A program made the position numbers and the translations under genes. From NCBI RefSeq assembly GCF_039888675.1, contig NZ_JBDQQR010000002.1, forward strand, positions 410,001-474,000: DNA of 64,000 nucleotides. The letters run 5' to 3'. Of the stretch, positions 8,837-17,555 are shown piece after piece (position 1 is the stretch's first letter; each line of letters starts with the position of its first letter). The notes beneath the pieces are model-generated. The model saw only the letters and a list, made by a program, of their open reading frames with translations. It ran no database searches and was not told the origin of the DNA. The stretch is from Mesorhizobium sp. CAU 1732. Lineage in GTDB: Bacteria; Pseudomonadota; Alphaproteobacteria; Rhizobiales; Rhizobiaceae.

Positions 8837-9700
8837 TCAGGCGGCGCTTTGCATGACATTCGCGTCGATCTGGACCAATGCGACCCGCAGCTTCTCCAGC
8901 GCCCGGCCCTCGATCTGGCGTACGCGTTCCTTGGAAATTCCCAGCGCGCTGCCGAGCGACTCCAGCGTCGCACCCTCGTCCTGCAGCCGGCGCTCCTTGA
9001 TGATCTGCAATTCGCGCGCGTTGAGCGTGGCCAGCGCCTTTCGCAGCCAGTTTGTCCGCCGCTCGTCGTCGATCGTCTTGGTGACGATCTCGTCGGGAAG
9101 CGGCTGATCGGAGACGAGAAAGTCCATACGGTCCGAACCGCCGTCATTGTCGCTCGAGACGGGCGCATTGAGCGAGGTATCGGGCCCAGACAACCTCGCA
9201 TCCATCATCGCGACATCGGCAATGGACACGCCCAGCGTCGACGAGACCTCGCGGTAGAGATCATCGCTCGACAGCGCGTTCGTTCCCTGTGACAGGCGCG
9301 CGCGCAGCCTGCGGAGATTGAAGAAGAGCGCCTTTTGCGCCGAGCTGGTGCCGCCACGCACGATCGACCAGTTGCGCAGAATGAAGTCCTGCATCGACGC
9401 CCGAATCCACCATGTCGCATAGGTCGAGAACCGGACCTCGCGCTCCGGCTCGAACCGCGCTGCCGCTTCGAGAAGGCCGACATGGCCCTCCTGGATGAGA
9501 TCGCTCATCGACAGGCCGAAATGACGGAATTTCGATGCCATCGAGATGACGAGGCGCATATGTGCCACGGTTATCTGGTGCAGCGCCTGCTGGTCGCGGT
9601 TTTCTTTCCAGCGGACGGCAAGGTCGTGTTCCTCGCCACGCTCGAGATACGGGGCCTTCATCGCCTCGCGGATCATGCTTCGCTTTGCTGGGTCGTCCAT
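8837..9700 (-). CDS. rpoH2: RNA polymerase sigma factor, RpoH (sigma-32) family, RpoH2-type
   Basis: A 287-residue sigma factor. Region 2 contains DLIQEGHVGLLEAAARFEP and the FSTYATWWIRASMQDFILRNW segment; the RpoH box follows as QKALFFNLRR, which separates heat-shock sigmas from RpoD. Region 4 has the helix-turn-helix L-E-S-L-G-S-A-L-G-I-S-K-E-R-V-R-Q-I-E near the C-terminus. It directs core RNA polymerase to stress promoters. Rhizobia usually carry two rpoH genes; the neighbouring EcfG-like promoter suggests this is the general-stress-controlled rpoH2, but that copy assignment is inference. The start has GGGAGC upstream. Confidence 0.88.
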   Translation of the reverse strand: MDDPAKRSMIREAMKAPYLERGEEHDLAVRWKENRDQQALHQITVAHMRLVISMASKFRHFGLSMSDLIQEGHVGLLEAAARFEPEREVRFSTYATWWIRASMQDFILRNWSIVRGGTSSAQKALFFNLRRLRARLSQGTNALSSDDLYREVSSTLGVSIADVAMMDARLSGPDTSLNAPVSSDNDGGSDRMDFLVSDQPLPDEIVTKTIDDERRTNWLRKALATLNARELQIIKERRLQDEGATLESLGSALGISKERVRQIEGRALEKLRVALVQIDANVMQSAA

Positions 9701-9809
9701 CCTGCGCTCCCAATCTTGCGACGGCGTCTGGTCAGTATCTCACGCCACCCATCCAGGCTTTCAGTTGCCACTCCTTTGGAGTTGCAGCCGTAGACCCCCT
9801 GCAAAGCAA

Positions 9810-9834
9810 GACGAATATCGACGTCAAAAGTTCC
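9810..9834 (-). promoter_or_regulatory. Possible EcfG (general stress sigma) promoter of rpoH2
   Basis: Reading the minus strand, GGAAC (9834-9830) is followed after 16 bases by CGTC (9813-9810), close to the alphaproteobacterial EcfG consensus GGAAC-N16/17-CGTT. It lies about 110 bases upstream of the sigma factor start. The -10 differs by one base, so this is tentative. Confidence 0.4.
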
Positions 9835-9925
9835 GTGGCGGCGTGGCAAATCTCAAGATCGTTACCATCGACGCAAGCTCGGCCCCACAGATTCCACGCC
9901 TGTCCCGTGGCCGTTTCTGGGCAGG

Positions 9926-9960
9926 GAAACAAAAAGAACCCGGCCACAAGGACCGGGTTC
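9926..9960 (-). terminator. Rho-independent terminator of carD
   Basis: On the minus strand GAACCCGG (9960-9953) pairs with CCGGGTTC (9943-9936) and is followed directly by TTTTTGTTT. It lies 30 bases past the carD stop. Confidence 0.9.
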
Positions 9961-9989
9961 CGATAGTCTCGACGTTGGGGAAAGATCGC

Positions 9990-10568
9990 TTACGCGGCCT
10001 CTTCCTGCTCCGTCTCTGCTTCCTCGTTGTCGGCCTTGGCGCCGCGCTTCGGACCCTTGTTCAGGTTGGTCTCGATGAGACGCACCGCTTCGGTGTCCGA
10101 CATCTTGTTCACGGCGGCAATCTCGCGCGCCATACGGTCGAGTGCCGCTTCATAGAGCTGGCGCTCGGAATAAGACTGCTCAGGCTGGTTCTCAGCGCGA
10201 TAGAGGTCGCGAACGACTTCCGCGATCGAGATCAGGTCGCCCGAATTGATCTTCGCGTCATATTCCTGAGCACGACGCGACCACATGGTGCGCTTCACGC
10301 GGGCGCGGCCCTGCACGACCTTGAGCGCGCGTTCGACATAGTCGGTCTCGGACAGCTTGCGCATGCCGATGGACGCGGCCTTCGCGACCGGCACCTTCAG
10401 GCGCATCTTGTCCTTCTGAAAGTCGATGACGAAGAGTTCCAGCTTATGCCCGGCGACTTCCTGGTCTTCGATCGCGGCGATCTGGCCGACCCCATGCGCG
10501 GGATAGACGATGTATTCGCCGGTCTTGAAGCCGTGCCGCGTCGCGGATTTCTTCTGCTGGGTTGCCAT
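9990..10568 (-). CDS. carD: CarD family transcriptional regulator
   Basis: A 192-residue cytoplasmic protein. Residues about 12-75 form the CarD/TRCF Tudor-like RNA-polymerase interaction domain (TGEYIVYPAHGVGQIAAIE onward); the middle is the helical DNA-binding part (W-S-R-R-A-Q-E-Y-D-A-K-I-N-S-G-D). CarD proteins bind the beta subunit and stabilise open promoter complexes, notably at rRNA promoters. The start giving MATQQKKSA is chosen because AAGGAG lies ten bases upstream and the longer reading has no family similarity. The acidic tail (about 170-192) is low complexity. Own terminator downstream; fdxA lies upstream on the same strand. Confidence 0.93.
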   Translation of the reverse strand: MATQQKKSATRHGFKTGEYIVYPAHGVGQIAAIEDQEVAGHKLELFVIDFQKDKMRLKVPVAKAASIGMRKLSETDYVERALKVVQGRARVKRTMWSRRAQEYDAKINSGDLISIAEVVRDLYRAENQPEQSYSERQLYEAALDRMAREIAAVNKMSDTEAVRLIETNLNKGPKRGAKADNEEAETEQEEAA

Positions 10569-10950
10569 ACGCCCTGTACTCCTTGTTATGCCGCGGGCCA
10601 TTGCGGTCCGCGATTGCGTGTTGGCCGACAAGCCGGCCCGCCAACTGCCTGGACATGACAAAAAAAAAGCTGCGCATCCCGAGAGAAGCCCTGGCACGGA
10701 CATCGCGGCAAAGCCACGGCCCGGCCCAGATCGCCCTGGTCCTTGATGCGTATCAGCCTTTCAATGATTGGAGCGCTAGCGCCATAAATCGACGTCTGTC
10801 ATCGGCATGTTGATTGTGTCTAGCACAAAAAGTGGCAAGAATCAAGAATTTGCCGCACGCGCGAACACCGCCGGCAAAAAGCAAGCGTCTAAAGCGGCTT
10901 TCATTCGCCGAAATTTTTGCATCGTAGCGATCGATGCTCGGCAGGTTCGA
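10569..10950. other. Intergenic region between carD and fdxA
   Basis: This 382-base stretch holds no credible gene. It must contain the carD promoter and the fdxA 3' end (both minus strand). A run of nine A (10660-10668) is visible, but without a stem beside it, so I do not call a terminator. Nothing else stands out. Confidence 0.5.
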
Positions 10951-11289
10951 TCAATCCCCGTCGCCAGGCTCCGCGGAAAAGTACTTCTCGAACTTGTTCT
11001 CGACGCCGTCGAAGTCCTTGGCGTCGGCGGGAGCATCCTTCTTCGCCGTGATGTTCGGCCATTTGGACGCATATTCGGTGTTGATCTGCAGCCACTTGTC
11101 GAGGCCCGGCTCGGTATCCGGCTTGATCGCGTCAGCAGGGCATTCCGGCTCGCAGACACCGCAATCGATGCACTCGTCCGGATGAATGACGAGCATGTTG
11201 TCGCCTTCGTAGAAGCAGTCGACCGGACAGACCTCGATGCAATCCATGTACTTGCACTTGATGCAATTGTCGGTGACGAGGTAGGTCAT
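10951..11289 (-). CDS. fdxA: Ferredoxin, 7Fe type (FdxA)
   Basis: A 112-residue ferredoxin. Cysteines at 9, 17, 21, 40, 43, 46 and 50, within [14 protein letters not shown] and [12 protein letters not shown], match one [3Fe-4S] and one [4Fe-4S] cluster, with extra Cys at 12 and 25. The C-terminal extension (about 60-112) is the usual length for FdxA of alphaproteobacteria. It is a soluble low-potential electron carrier with no fixed partner in this window. Downstream of the S4 protein on the same strand, 119 bases away. Confidence 0.95.
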   Translation of the reverse strand: MTYLVTDNCIKCKYMDCIEVCPVDCFYEGDNMLVIHPDECIDCGVCEPECPADAIKPDTEPGLDKWLQINTEYASKWPNITAKKDAPADAKDFDGVENKFEKYFSAEPGDGD

Positions 11290-11408
11290 AGGGCGGCTCC
11301 AGCCGGCATGTCAGTCTGATATCCGGCGGTGAGGTAACGCCTTTGGCGAAACCGCGCAAGGGCGACCATTGCGCGCAAAGCACCTGTGCGGGAACCAAAT
11401 TCCAACGG

Positions 11409-11795
11409 CTATTCCTCGTCGCGCAGCGCGTCCGTCAATCGTCGGTCGCGCTTGGTGGGCCGGCCGCTGCCCGGCGCGCGTACCGGGACGAGCGCACCAG
11501 CCGAGATGTCGTCCCCTGAGGGCGGTGGCGGTGTCAGATCGTCGTAGAGGGTGCGCGCCTCTTCGGCTGGACCACGTCGCGCACCGCCATCCACCACGCG
11601 ATAGATCACCACGCGGCGTTCCAGCGTGATGGTCAGCACATCTCCGATCTTCACCGCGTGGGCCGGTTGATCGATCTTCTCGCGATTGAGACGAACACGC
11701 CCCGCCTGCACCAGCTTGGCTGCAAGCGAACGCGATTTTACCACGCGCGCGAAGAACAGCCATTTGTCGATGCGCTGACGGGCAGCCGACGCCAT
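11409..11795 (-). CDS. RNA-binding S4 domain protein (Hsp15/HslR-like)
   Basis: A 128-residue protein. The S4 RNA-binding domain fills residues 5-65, with RIDKWLFFARVVKSRSLAAK and the VRLNREKI-x(8)-VKIGDVLTI segment typical of HslR, which in E. coli rescues stalled 50S subunits carrying nascent chains. The C-terminal part is charged and ends in RDRRLTDALRDEE, seen in rhizobial homologues. Its ATG directly follows the stop of the helicase gene, so the two RNA-related genes are co-transcribed and probably coupled. Confidence 0.9.
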   Translation of the reverse strand: MASAARQRIDKWLFFARVVKSRSLAAKLVQAGRVRLNREKIDQPAHAVKIGDVLTITLERRVVIYRVVDGGARRGPAEEARTLYDDLTPPPPSGDDISAGALVPVRAPGSGRPTKRDRRLTDALRDEE

Positions 11796-14700
11796 CTACT
11801 TCTTGAGCTGGTCGCGCAATGCGGCGAGCTTGGCGAAGGGCGAATCCGGATCGATCTTGGCCGGACGCTCCTCGCGCGGCTTACCACCGCCGAAGGCAGG
11901 CTTGCCCTTGTCGCGGAAGCCCGGCTTCGAGCGGTCGTCGCGTCCGCCGCCCGCGCCGTCATTGCGACGGCTATCCTGGCGGCGTCCATCCTGACGACCA
12001 TCCGGACGTCCCTCGCCCGGCTTGCCCTTCGGCTTGCCACGGAAGTGCTCGCGCCCTGCGGGACGCTCCCGCGCCTCGCCCTGGCCGCCTGCCGCCTGGG
12101 TGCCTTCCGACGGCGCGCCATCGCGCCGCTGGCCACGACCTTGCGCGGGACCACGCGCATGGCGCTGTCCCTGGTTGCGACGCCCTTCGAAACGGGCAGG
12201 ACGCCAGAGCAGGATCGGCTTGGGCGCTTCGGCCGGCTCTGCACCCGCCTCCGCTGCCTCGACCGTCTCCAGCGCCGGCTGAGCAACCACAGTGTCAGCG
12301 TCTGCTTCCCCGCTCGAAGCGTCCTCGACGGGCGCAGCTTCCGCGTCCTGTGCGGTCGCTTCATGAGACCGGTCGGCCCGAGCGTCCTCTGACGAAGCCG
12401 TCTCCGAAATTTCTGCAGGAGCCTCTTCAGTCGTTCCCGCGTCTGCCACCGCAGCCTCTGCAACGACTGTCTCGACCTCGGCGGCCACCGTTTCGGCTTC
12501 GGCTGGTGTCCCCGCCTCGGCCTCGATCGGCGCGTCCCCGGCTACCACTGCACGCGTATCCTCGGCAGCAGGCGCAGCCGGTTCGGCTGCGGCTTGCGCG
12601 GCGGCCGCCTTTGCCTGCTCGGCGGAAGCGGCCTTGGCCGCGGCAGCCTCGTGTTCCGCCGCGTCGAACGCGTCGAGCTTCGCCTGCACATCCGCCGCCG
12701 ACTTCGGTTCGGCGCGGTAACCCAGGCCCTTCAGGATTTCTTCCATGTCTTCGGCGGTCGCGCCGAGGATCGACATCATCGCGGGCGTCACGATGAACGC
12801 CGCGCCGTCGAACGCGCCTTCGGGGCGTTTGCCCGTACCCGCACGCCACGACAGGGCCGGGCGAATAAGATCGGCAAGGCGCTCCAGAATATCGACGCGC
12901 ACCGCGCGACGCCCAAGCGAGCGATAACCCGCCAGGCCATAGAAGGTCGGCTCGAACGATGTATCGACAACAAGCGACGTGCGGCCGGAAGCCAGTCCGT
13001 TGACCACGTCGCCGAAGCCCGGTTTGTCCTTGCCGTCGTTGCGCAGCGCCCAGAGCAGCGTCACGAGACCGGCCGGACCCGGCTTGAGAAGCGCCGGCAC
13101 GAAAATGTGAAACGCACCGAAGCGGACGCCGAGACGACGCAACGCCCCACGGGCATCCTGGTCCAATGCTTTGACGTCGTCTGCCACGTCGCGGCGATTG
13201 AGGATGCCGAAATTCTCGACCAGCCGGAATGCGATGCCGCGCGCGATGCCGGTGAGCTGGTCCGCATTCTTCAGATCGAAGAGCGGCTTCAACAGTGTCT
13301 CAATCTGGTAGTGAACGAAGCGCTCGGCACGCGCCGCGACCTTGTCGCGCGCAGGACCGGTCAGTTGCTCGTCTGCCAGAAGAATGACGCGCGGCGACAG
13401 ATCGTCCTCGCCGGCAGTCAGCGTCGCGACGGGCGAGCCGATCCAGCGCAGCAGCCCGTCGGAGGCGAGCGCGAAATCGCCATTGGCCGCCACGGCGAAC
13501 TTGTCGGCACGCGTCTCGAATTCCTGCGCAAGCGCCTTCTGCGCGGCAGCCTTAACCGCCTTGGCATCCTCGCCGCCCGCCGATGGATCGGCGGTAAAGC
13601 GGAAGCCCTGCAGTGCTCCCACATGGTGTCCCTCGACGACGACGTCTCCGGACGGGTTTATTTCAGCTTCCAGCATTGCGTTTTCTCTCAGGCGCCTCAT
13701 GAGCACGGAAGTCCTGCGGTCTACGAAGCGTTTCGTCAATCGTTCGTGGAGCGCATCGGACAGTCTGTCCTCTATCTCACGCGTTTTTTCCTGCCAGTGT
13801 GCCGGATCGGCAAGCCATCCGGGTCGGTGGGACACGAAGGTCCAGGTGCGGATCTGTGCGATTCTCTGCGACAAGGTGTCGATGTCGCCATCCGTCACAT
13901 CGGCGCGGCGAACCTGCTCGGCCATGTAGTTTTCATCGACATGGCCCTTGCGGGCCAGGTCGAGATAGATCGATCCGATGATATCGGCATGCTGCGCCGG
14001 CGCTATGCGTCGATAGTCCGGAAGCGCGCAGGCCTCCCACAACATCTCGACCCGCTTGGGCGCCGTGGCCAGCGCGACGATCTGCGGATCCTTGGAAAGC
14101 TGCTCCAGCGCCCGCGCATCGACCGCCGGCAAAGCGCGGGTCAGGCCTTCCACGGGCGGGATCGTGTCGATGGATCGCTTCAGGGCATCGAGGCTTGAAC
14201 AGTCCAGCCTGGCGGTTCGCCACTGCAGCACTTTCATGGAATCGAAATTGTGGGCTTCGATGCGGTCTATCAGCTCGTCCGAGAGCGGATCGACCTGACC
14301 GGTGACGCCGAATGTCCCGTCACGCAGATGGCGGCCGGCGCGGCCCGCGATCTGGCCCAGTTCGGCGGCGGACAGATCGCGATACTGATAACCGTCGAAC
14401 TTCCGGTTCTGGGCAAACGCCACATGGTCGACATCGAGATTGAGGCCCATGCCGATGGCGTCGGTCGCGACGAGGAAATCGACGTCGCCCGATTGATAGA
14501 GCTCGACCTGCGCATTGCGCGTCCGGGGAGAAAGTGCGCCGAGCACGACGGCCGCGCCGCCGCGCTGGCGGCGAATGAGTTCGGCGATGCCGTAAACCTC
14601 GTCGGCCGAGAAGGCGACGATGGCGGAACGCCTCGGCAGGCGCGTCAGCTTTTTCGATCCCGCATAGGCGAGGTGCGACATGCGCGGACGCGTGACCACG

Positions 14701-15155
14701 GAAATGCCGCGCAGGAGCTTTTCCAGGATGCCGCGCATCGTGCCGGCACCGAGCAGCAGCGTTTCCTGCCGCCCGCGCAGATGCAGGATGCGGTCGGTGA
14801 AGATGTGGCCGCGCTCCAGATCGGCGGCAAGCTGCACCTCGTCGATGGCGACGAAGGCGGCATCGGTCTCGCGTGGCATCGCCTCGACCGTACAGACCGA
14901 GTAGCGCGCACCGGGCGGCACGATCTTTTCCTCGCCGGTGATCAGGGCAACCTTCGACGCGCCCACCTTCTCGCAGACACGCGCATAGACCTCGCGCGCC
15001 AGAAGCCGCAGCGGCAGACCGATGACGCCGCTCTCATGGGCGACGAGGCGCTCGATCGCGAGATGCGTCTTGCCTGTGTTGGTCGGCCCGAGCACGGCAG
15101 TCACATCCCGGCCTGATAGGACGAGCGGTCCGTCGTTTCTGGTCTGGATGTTCAT
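11796..15155 (-). CDS. Suv3-like superfamily 2 RNA helicase with long disordered C-terminal tail
   Basis: A 1119-residue protein. The first 500 residues are an SF2 helicase core like mitochondrial Suv3/MgpS: motif I GPTNTGKT near residue 23, motif II as DEVQ near residue 105, and motif VI as Q-I-A-G-R-A-G-R near 268. Residues about 520-820 form a conserved Suv3-like C-terminal region. From about 830 on the sequence is Ala/Glu-rich, then basic and Gly/Arg-rich (repeated GR, DGRRQD, RGRP-like stretches) to about 1085, ending in a short conserved F-A-K-L-A-A-L-R-D-Q-L. Suv3 enzymes unwind RNA, often with a degradosome. Followed immediately by the S4-domain gene. Confidence 0.9.
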   Translation of the reverse strand: MNIQTRNDGPLVLSGRDVTAVLGPTNTGKTHLAIERLVAHESGVIGLPLRLLAREVYARVCEKVGASKVALITGEEKIVPPGARYSVCTVEAMPRETDAAFVAIDEVQLAADLERGHIFTDRILHLRGRQETLLLGAGTMRGILEKLLRGISVVTRPRMSHLAYAGSKKLTRLPRRSAIVAFSADEVYGIAELIRRQRGGAAVVLGALSPRTRNAQVELYQSGDVDFLVATDAIGMGLNLDVDHVAFAQNRKFDGYQYRDLSAAELGQIAGRAGRHLRDGTFGVTGQVDPLSDELIDRIEAHNFDSMKVLQWRTARLDCSSLDALKRSIDTIPPVEGLTRALPAVDARALEQLSKDPQIVALATAPKRVEMLWEACALPDYRRIAPAQHADIIGSIYLDLARKGHVDENYMAEQVRRADVTDGDIDTLSQRIAQIRTWTFVSHRPGWLADPAHWQEKTREIEDRLSDALHERLTKRFVDRRTSVLMRRLRENAMLEAEINPSGDVVVEGHHVGALQGFRFTADPSAGGEDAKAVKAAAQKALAQEFETRADKFAVAANGDFALASDGLLRWIGSPVATLTAGEDDLSPRVILLADEQLTGPARDKVAARAERFVHYQIETLLKPLFDLKNADQLTGIARGIAFRLVENFGILNRRDVADDVKALDQDARGALRRLGVRFGAFHIFVPALLKPGPAGLVTLLWALRNDGKDKPGFGDVVNGLASGRTSLVVDTSFEPTFYGLAGYRSLGRRAVRVDILERLADLIRPALSWRAGTGKRPEGAFDGAAFIVTPAMMSILGATAEDMEEILKGLGYRAEPKSAADVQAKLDAFDAAEHEAAAAKAASAEQAKAAAAQAAAEPAAPAAEDTRAVVAGDAPIEAEAGTPAEAETVAAEVETVVAEAAVADAGTTEEAPAEISETASSEDARADRSHEATAQDAEAAPVEDASSGEADADTVVAQPALETVEAAEAGAEPAEAPKPILLWRPARFEGRRNQGQRHARGPAQGRGQRRDGAPSEGTQAAGGQGEARERPAGREHFRGKPKGKPGEGRPDGRQDGRRQDSRRNDGAGGGRDDRSKPGFRDKGKPAFGGGKPREERPAKIDPDSPFAKLAALRDQLKK

Positions 15156-15931
15156 CGTGGGAAATCGTGCCCTGTTTGCGCGCGTGCGCGGCGGATGTTT
15201 CGGTTAGCACGCCGTCCCGGTGAAGCGAAAGGTGGCGTTTGCCGTTGAAGATAGGTGGCGGTTCGCTCAGCACCAGTGAAAACCGACCACGATTAACAAA
15301 CGGAACGAGTCTGGAACGAATCAGCGACGAATCACTGACTCGGTGATGTTCCCGATTTGATCACCACAAGATGTTGATTTTCGTCCTGGCATTTCACCAC
15401 ATGCTGAATCGAATGAAACACATCTCGGGTGGATTTGCCGATGCGCGTTAACACTTTTAAGCAGCGCCTTTCACGCTGGCGGCAGCGCACCCACAACCTG
15501 CGGCCAAGCGTAAGATTTCATTATGGAATTTTTCATAGCTCGTTAACGTCTGGCCGTTTTGAGCTGCTTTGCCGTTAAGGATCGGCCCAAAGCCGGAACG
15601 AATCAGCGACGAATCACTGCCTTCGGAAGTTTCCCGCTTTGTTCACCACAACATCTTGTGTTGCACACAGCTTGTCCACAATAACTCCACAGGCTTTCCA
15701 CTGCTTGCGAACAGCACATGCAGATAACCGTTAACCCATACGTCCCGATTTGGATCACAGACAGCGGGGGTCACCTCCCGAAAGGCTGCTGCTTCCACCG
15801 TCCCTATCGCCACGTCCGCATCGCCATCGGCGAATGTCGCAATTGAACAAGTCTTGTCTATTCGCGCCATAGTTGCATTCTTTCGTTATCCGTGCCTCCT
15901 TACGTAACGTTAGTCTAATGGAGGGGTCCAC
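15156..15931. other. 776-base gene-free region between the helicase and aqpZ (divergent)
   Basis: No convincing gene is found. The region is richer in A/T than its flanks and holds the repeats above, several CCACA-ended boxes in one orientation (15360, 15392, 15641, 15671, 15682 areas; the 15671 one, TTGTCCACA, is one base off the DnaA box TTATCCACA) and several GTTAA(C) words (15447, 15542, 15730). It must also contain promoters for both flanking genes. A 75-codon reading frame at 15643-15870 (minus) lacks family likeness and a proper ribosome site. Confidence 0.6.
15302..15659. repeat. Iteron-like 11-bp repeats inside a 65-bp imperfect direct repeat
   Basis: GGAACGAGTCT, GGAACGAATCA and GCGACGAATCA stand in tandem at 15302-15334; the last two units recur exactly at 15595-15616, 282 bases away, inside a 25-base perfect repeat. 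Beyond it both copies continue with related sequence ending in TTCCCG-x-TTTG-x-TCACCACAA (to about 15378 and 15659). Each unit carries GANTC, the CcrM methylation site; seven GANTC sites fall between 15307 and 15615. The role is unknown; see findings. Confidence 0.8.
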
Positions 15932-16657
15932 ATGACAAAGCGTCTCTTCGCAGAGTGTCTGGGTACGTTCTGGCTCGTTTTCGGCGGGTGCGGCAGCGCG
16001 GTTCTCGCCGCCTCCTTCCCGGAGGTCGGCATCGGCCTTCTCGGCGTTTCGCTGGCGTTCGGCCTGACGGTGCTGACCATGGCTTATGCGGTCGGCGGCA
16101 TTTCCGGCGGCCATTTCAATCCGGCCGTTTCGGTCGGCCTGCTCTTCGCGGGGCGGTTCCCTGCGAAGGATGTCCTGCCCTACATCGCCGCGCAGGTGCT
16201 CGGCGCGGTGATCGCGTCCGGCGCGCTCTACCTGATCGCCAGCGGAAAGGCGGGTTTCTCACTGGCGGACGGATTCGCGTCCAACGGCTATGGCGAGCAC
16301 TCGCCCGGCGGCTATTCGCTGACAGCGGCTCTCGTCGCCGAAGTGCTGCTCACCTTCATGTTCCTGATGATCATCCTCGGCGCGACGGGCAAGAGCGTGC
16401 CCCCGGGTTTCGCACCGATCGCGATCGGATTGGCGCTGACCCTCATTCACCTGATCTCGATCCCGGTGACGAACACGTCGGTGAACCCGGCGCGCTCGAC
16501 TGGCCCGGCTCTCTTTGTCGGCGGCTGGGCTCTGCAGCAACTCTGGCTGTTCTGGGTCGCCCCGCTTGTGGGTGCCGCTCTTGCGGGGATGGCCCATCTG
16601 GCCCTCTTCGAAGAACGGGCACCCACGATCGACAATACGGCTATCCCCGCGGAATAG
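15932..16657 (+). CDS. aqpZ: Aquaporin Z
   Basis: A 241-residue inner-membrane water channel with six hydrophobic segments and the two NPA half-helices, H-F-N-P-A-V-S near residue 63 and S-V-N-P-A-R-S near 188; the Arg after the second NPA is the selectivity-filter residue. The N-terminus [27 protein letters not shown] is typical of AqpZ. GGAGGGG five bases upstream supports the start. It is a single gene, separated from phbB by a bidirectional terminator, and lies beside the repeat-rich intergenic region. Confidence 0.96.
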   Translation: MTKRLFAECLGTFWLVFGGCGSAVLAASFPEVGIGLLGVSLAFGLTVLTMAYAVGGISGGHFNPAVSVGLLFAGRFPAKDVLPYIAAQVLGAVIASGALYLIASGKAGFSLADGFASNGYGEHSPGGYSLTAALVAEVLLTFMFLMIILGATGKSVPPGFAPIAIGLALTLIHLISIPVTNTSVNPARSTGPALFVGGWALQQLWLFWVAPLVGAALAGMAHLALFEERAPTIDNTAIPAE

Positions 16658-16676
16658 GCCTGCCATCATCCAACGC

Positions 16677-16706
16677 GAAAACGGCGCCTCCGGACGCGCC
16701 GTTTTC
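16677..16706. terminator. Bidirectional terminator between aqpZ and phbB
   Basis: GAAAACGGCGC (16677-16687) and GCGCCGTTTTC (16696-16706) form an 11-bp perfect stem with an 8-base loop. A-rich and T-rich ends make it usable from both sides of this convergent pair. Confidence 0.88.
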
Positions 16707-16713
16707 ATGGAAA

Positions 16714-17439
16714 CTAAACGAAGAACTGCCCGCCATTCGCCGAAATGGTCGAACCGGTGATGAACCCCGCCTCGTCCGAAGCCAGGAAGACCACGCAGCG
16801 CGCGATTTCTTCCGGCTCGCCAAGCCTGCCGACCGGGATCTGCGGGATGATGCGCTCGTTAAGCACCTTCTCGTCGATCGCCTTGACCATCTCGGTTGCG
16901 ATGTAGCCGGGGCAGATCGCGTTGACCGTGATGCCGGCCCGCGCGCCTTCCTGCGCCAGCGCCTTGGTCAGGCCGAGATCGCCCGCCTTGGCGGCGGAGT
17001 AGTTGGCTTGTCCCGCCTGCCCCTTCTGACCATTGATCGAGGAAATCGTGATGACACGGCCGAATTTGCGGTCGCGCATACCCGACCACAGCGGATGCGT
17101 CATGTTGAAGACGCCGTTGAGATTGGTGTCGACGACCTCGCGCCACTGCTGCGGCGTCATCTTGTGAAACATCGCGTCGCGCGTGATGCCGGCATTGTTG
17201 ACGACGATGTCGATCGGCCCGAGATCGGCCTCGACCTGAGCGAGACCTGTGACGCAGGCGTCGTAGTCTGCTACCGACCACCGGTAGACCGGGATGCCGG
17301 TCTCCTGGTTGAACTTCAGCGCGGCTTCGTCATTGCCGGCATAGTTCGCCGCTACCGCATAGCCGGCGTTTTTCAACCCGACCGAAATGGCTGCCCCGAT
17401 GCCGCGCGTACCACCCGTGACGATTGCAACTCTGCTCAT
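16714..17439 (-). CDS. phbB: Acetoacetyl-CoA reductase
   Basis: A 241-residue short-chain dehydrogenase. The cofactor motif TGGTRGIG is at about 9-16, NNAG near 85, the catalytic Ser in I-S-S-I-N-G-Q near 138 and YSAAK near 151. The I-N-G-Q-K-G-Q-A-G-Q-A-N-Y segment is specific to PhbB/PhaB, the NADPH enzyme that reduces acetoacetyl-CoA to (R)-3-hydroxybutyryl-CoA for polyhydroxybutyrate synthesis. Downstream of phbA on the same strand with a 116-base gap, so likely one operon; the synthase phaC is not in the window. Confidence 0.95.
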   Translation of the reverse strand: MSRVAIVTGGTRGIGAAISVGLKNAGYAVAANYAGNDEAALKFNQETGIPVYRWSVADYDACVTGLAQVEADLGPIDIVVNNAGITRDAMFHKMTPQQWREVVDTNLNGVFNMTHPLWSGMRDRKFGRVITISSINGQKGQAGQANYSAAKAGDLGLTKALAQEGARAGITVNAICPGYIATEMVKAIDEKVLNERIIPQIPVGRLGEPEEIARCVVFLASDEAGFITGSTISANGGQFFV

Positions 17440-17555
17440 GGAAGTCCTCCCTTAGCGCTATTCCGGACGGGGAGTTGCGAAGGTTTATCGGGCTCTTTGT
17501 CCCTTGCCTTCGCACCCCTCTCCCCTGCCCGGCTAATTTCAATGATTTCTCGTGA

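Noticed and set aside
10655..10670. Run of nine A as a terminator of fdxA
   Set aside because: No stem-forming sequence stands next to the corresponding T-run on the minus strand.
10807..11319. A plus-strand frame over fdxA
   Set aside because: It is antisense to the ferredoxin, whose cysteine pattern is unambiguous.
15643..15870. A 75-codon open frame on the minus strand in the repeat-rich intergenic region
   Set aside because: No family likeness, no ribosome site at proper spacing (AGGAGG is about 24 bases away), and it overlaps the repeats and box-like sites.
15156..15931. Calling this region the chromosomal replication origin
   Set aside because: Only one near-perfect DnaA box, no canonical TTAA-N7-TTAA CtrA sites, and the usual origin neighbours of rhizobia are absent. 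Kept as an unexplained element instead.
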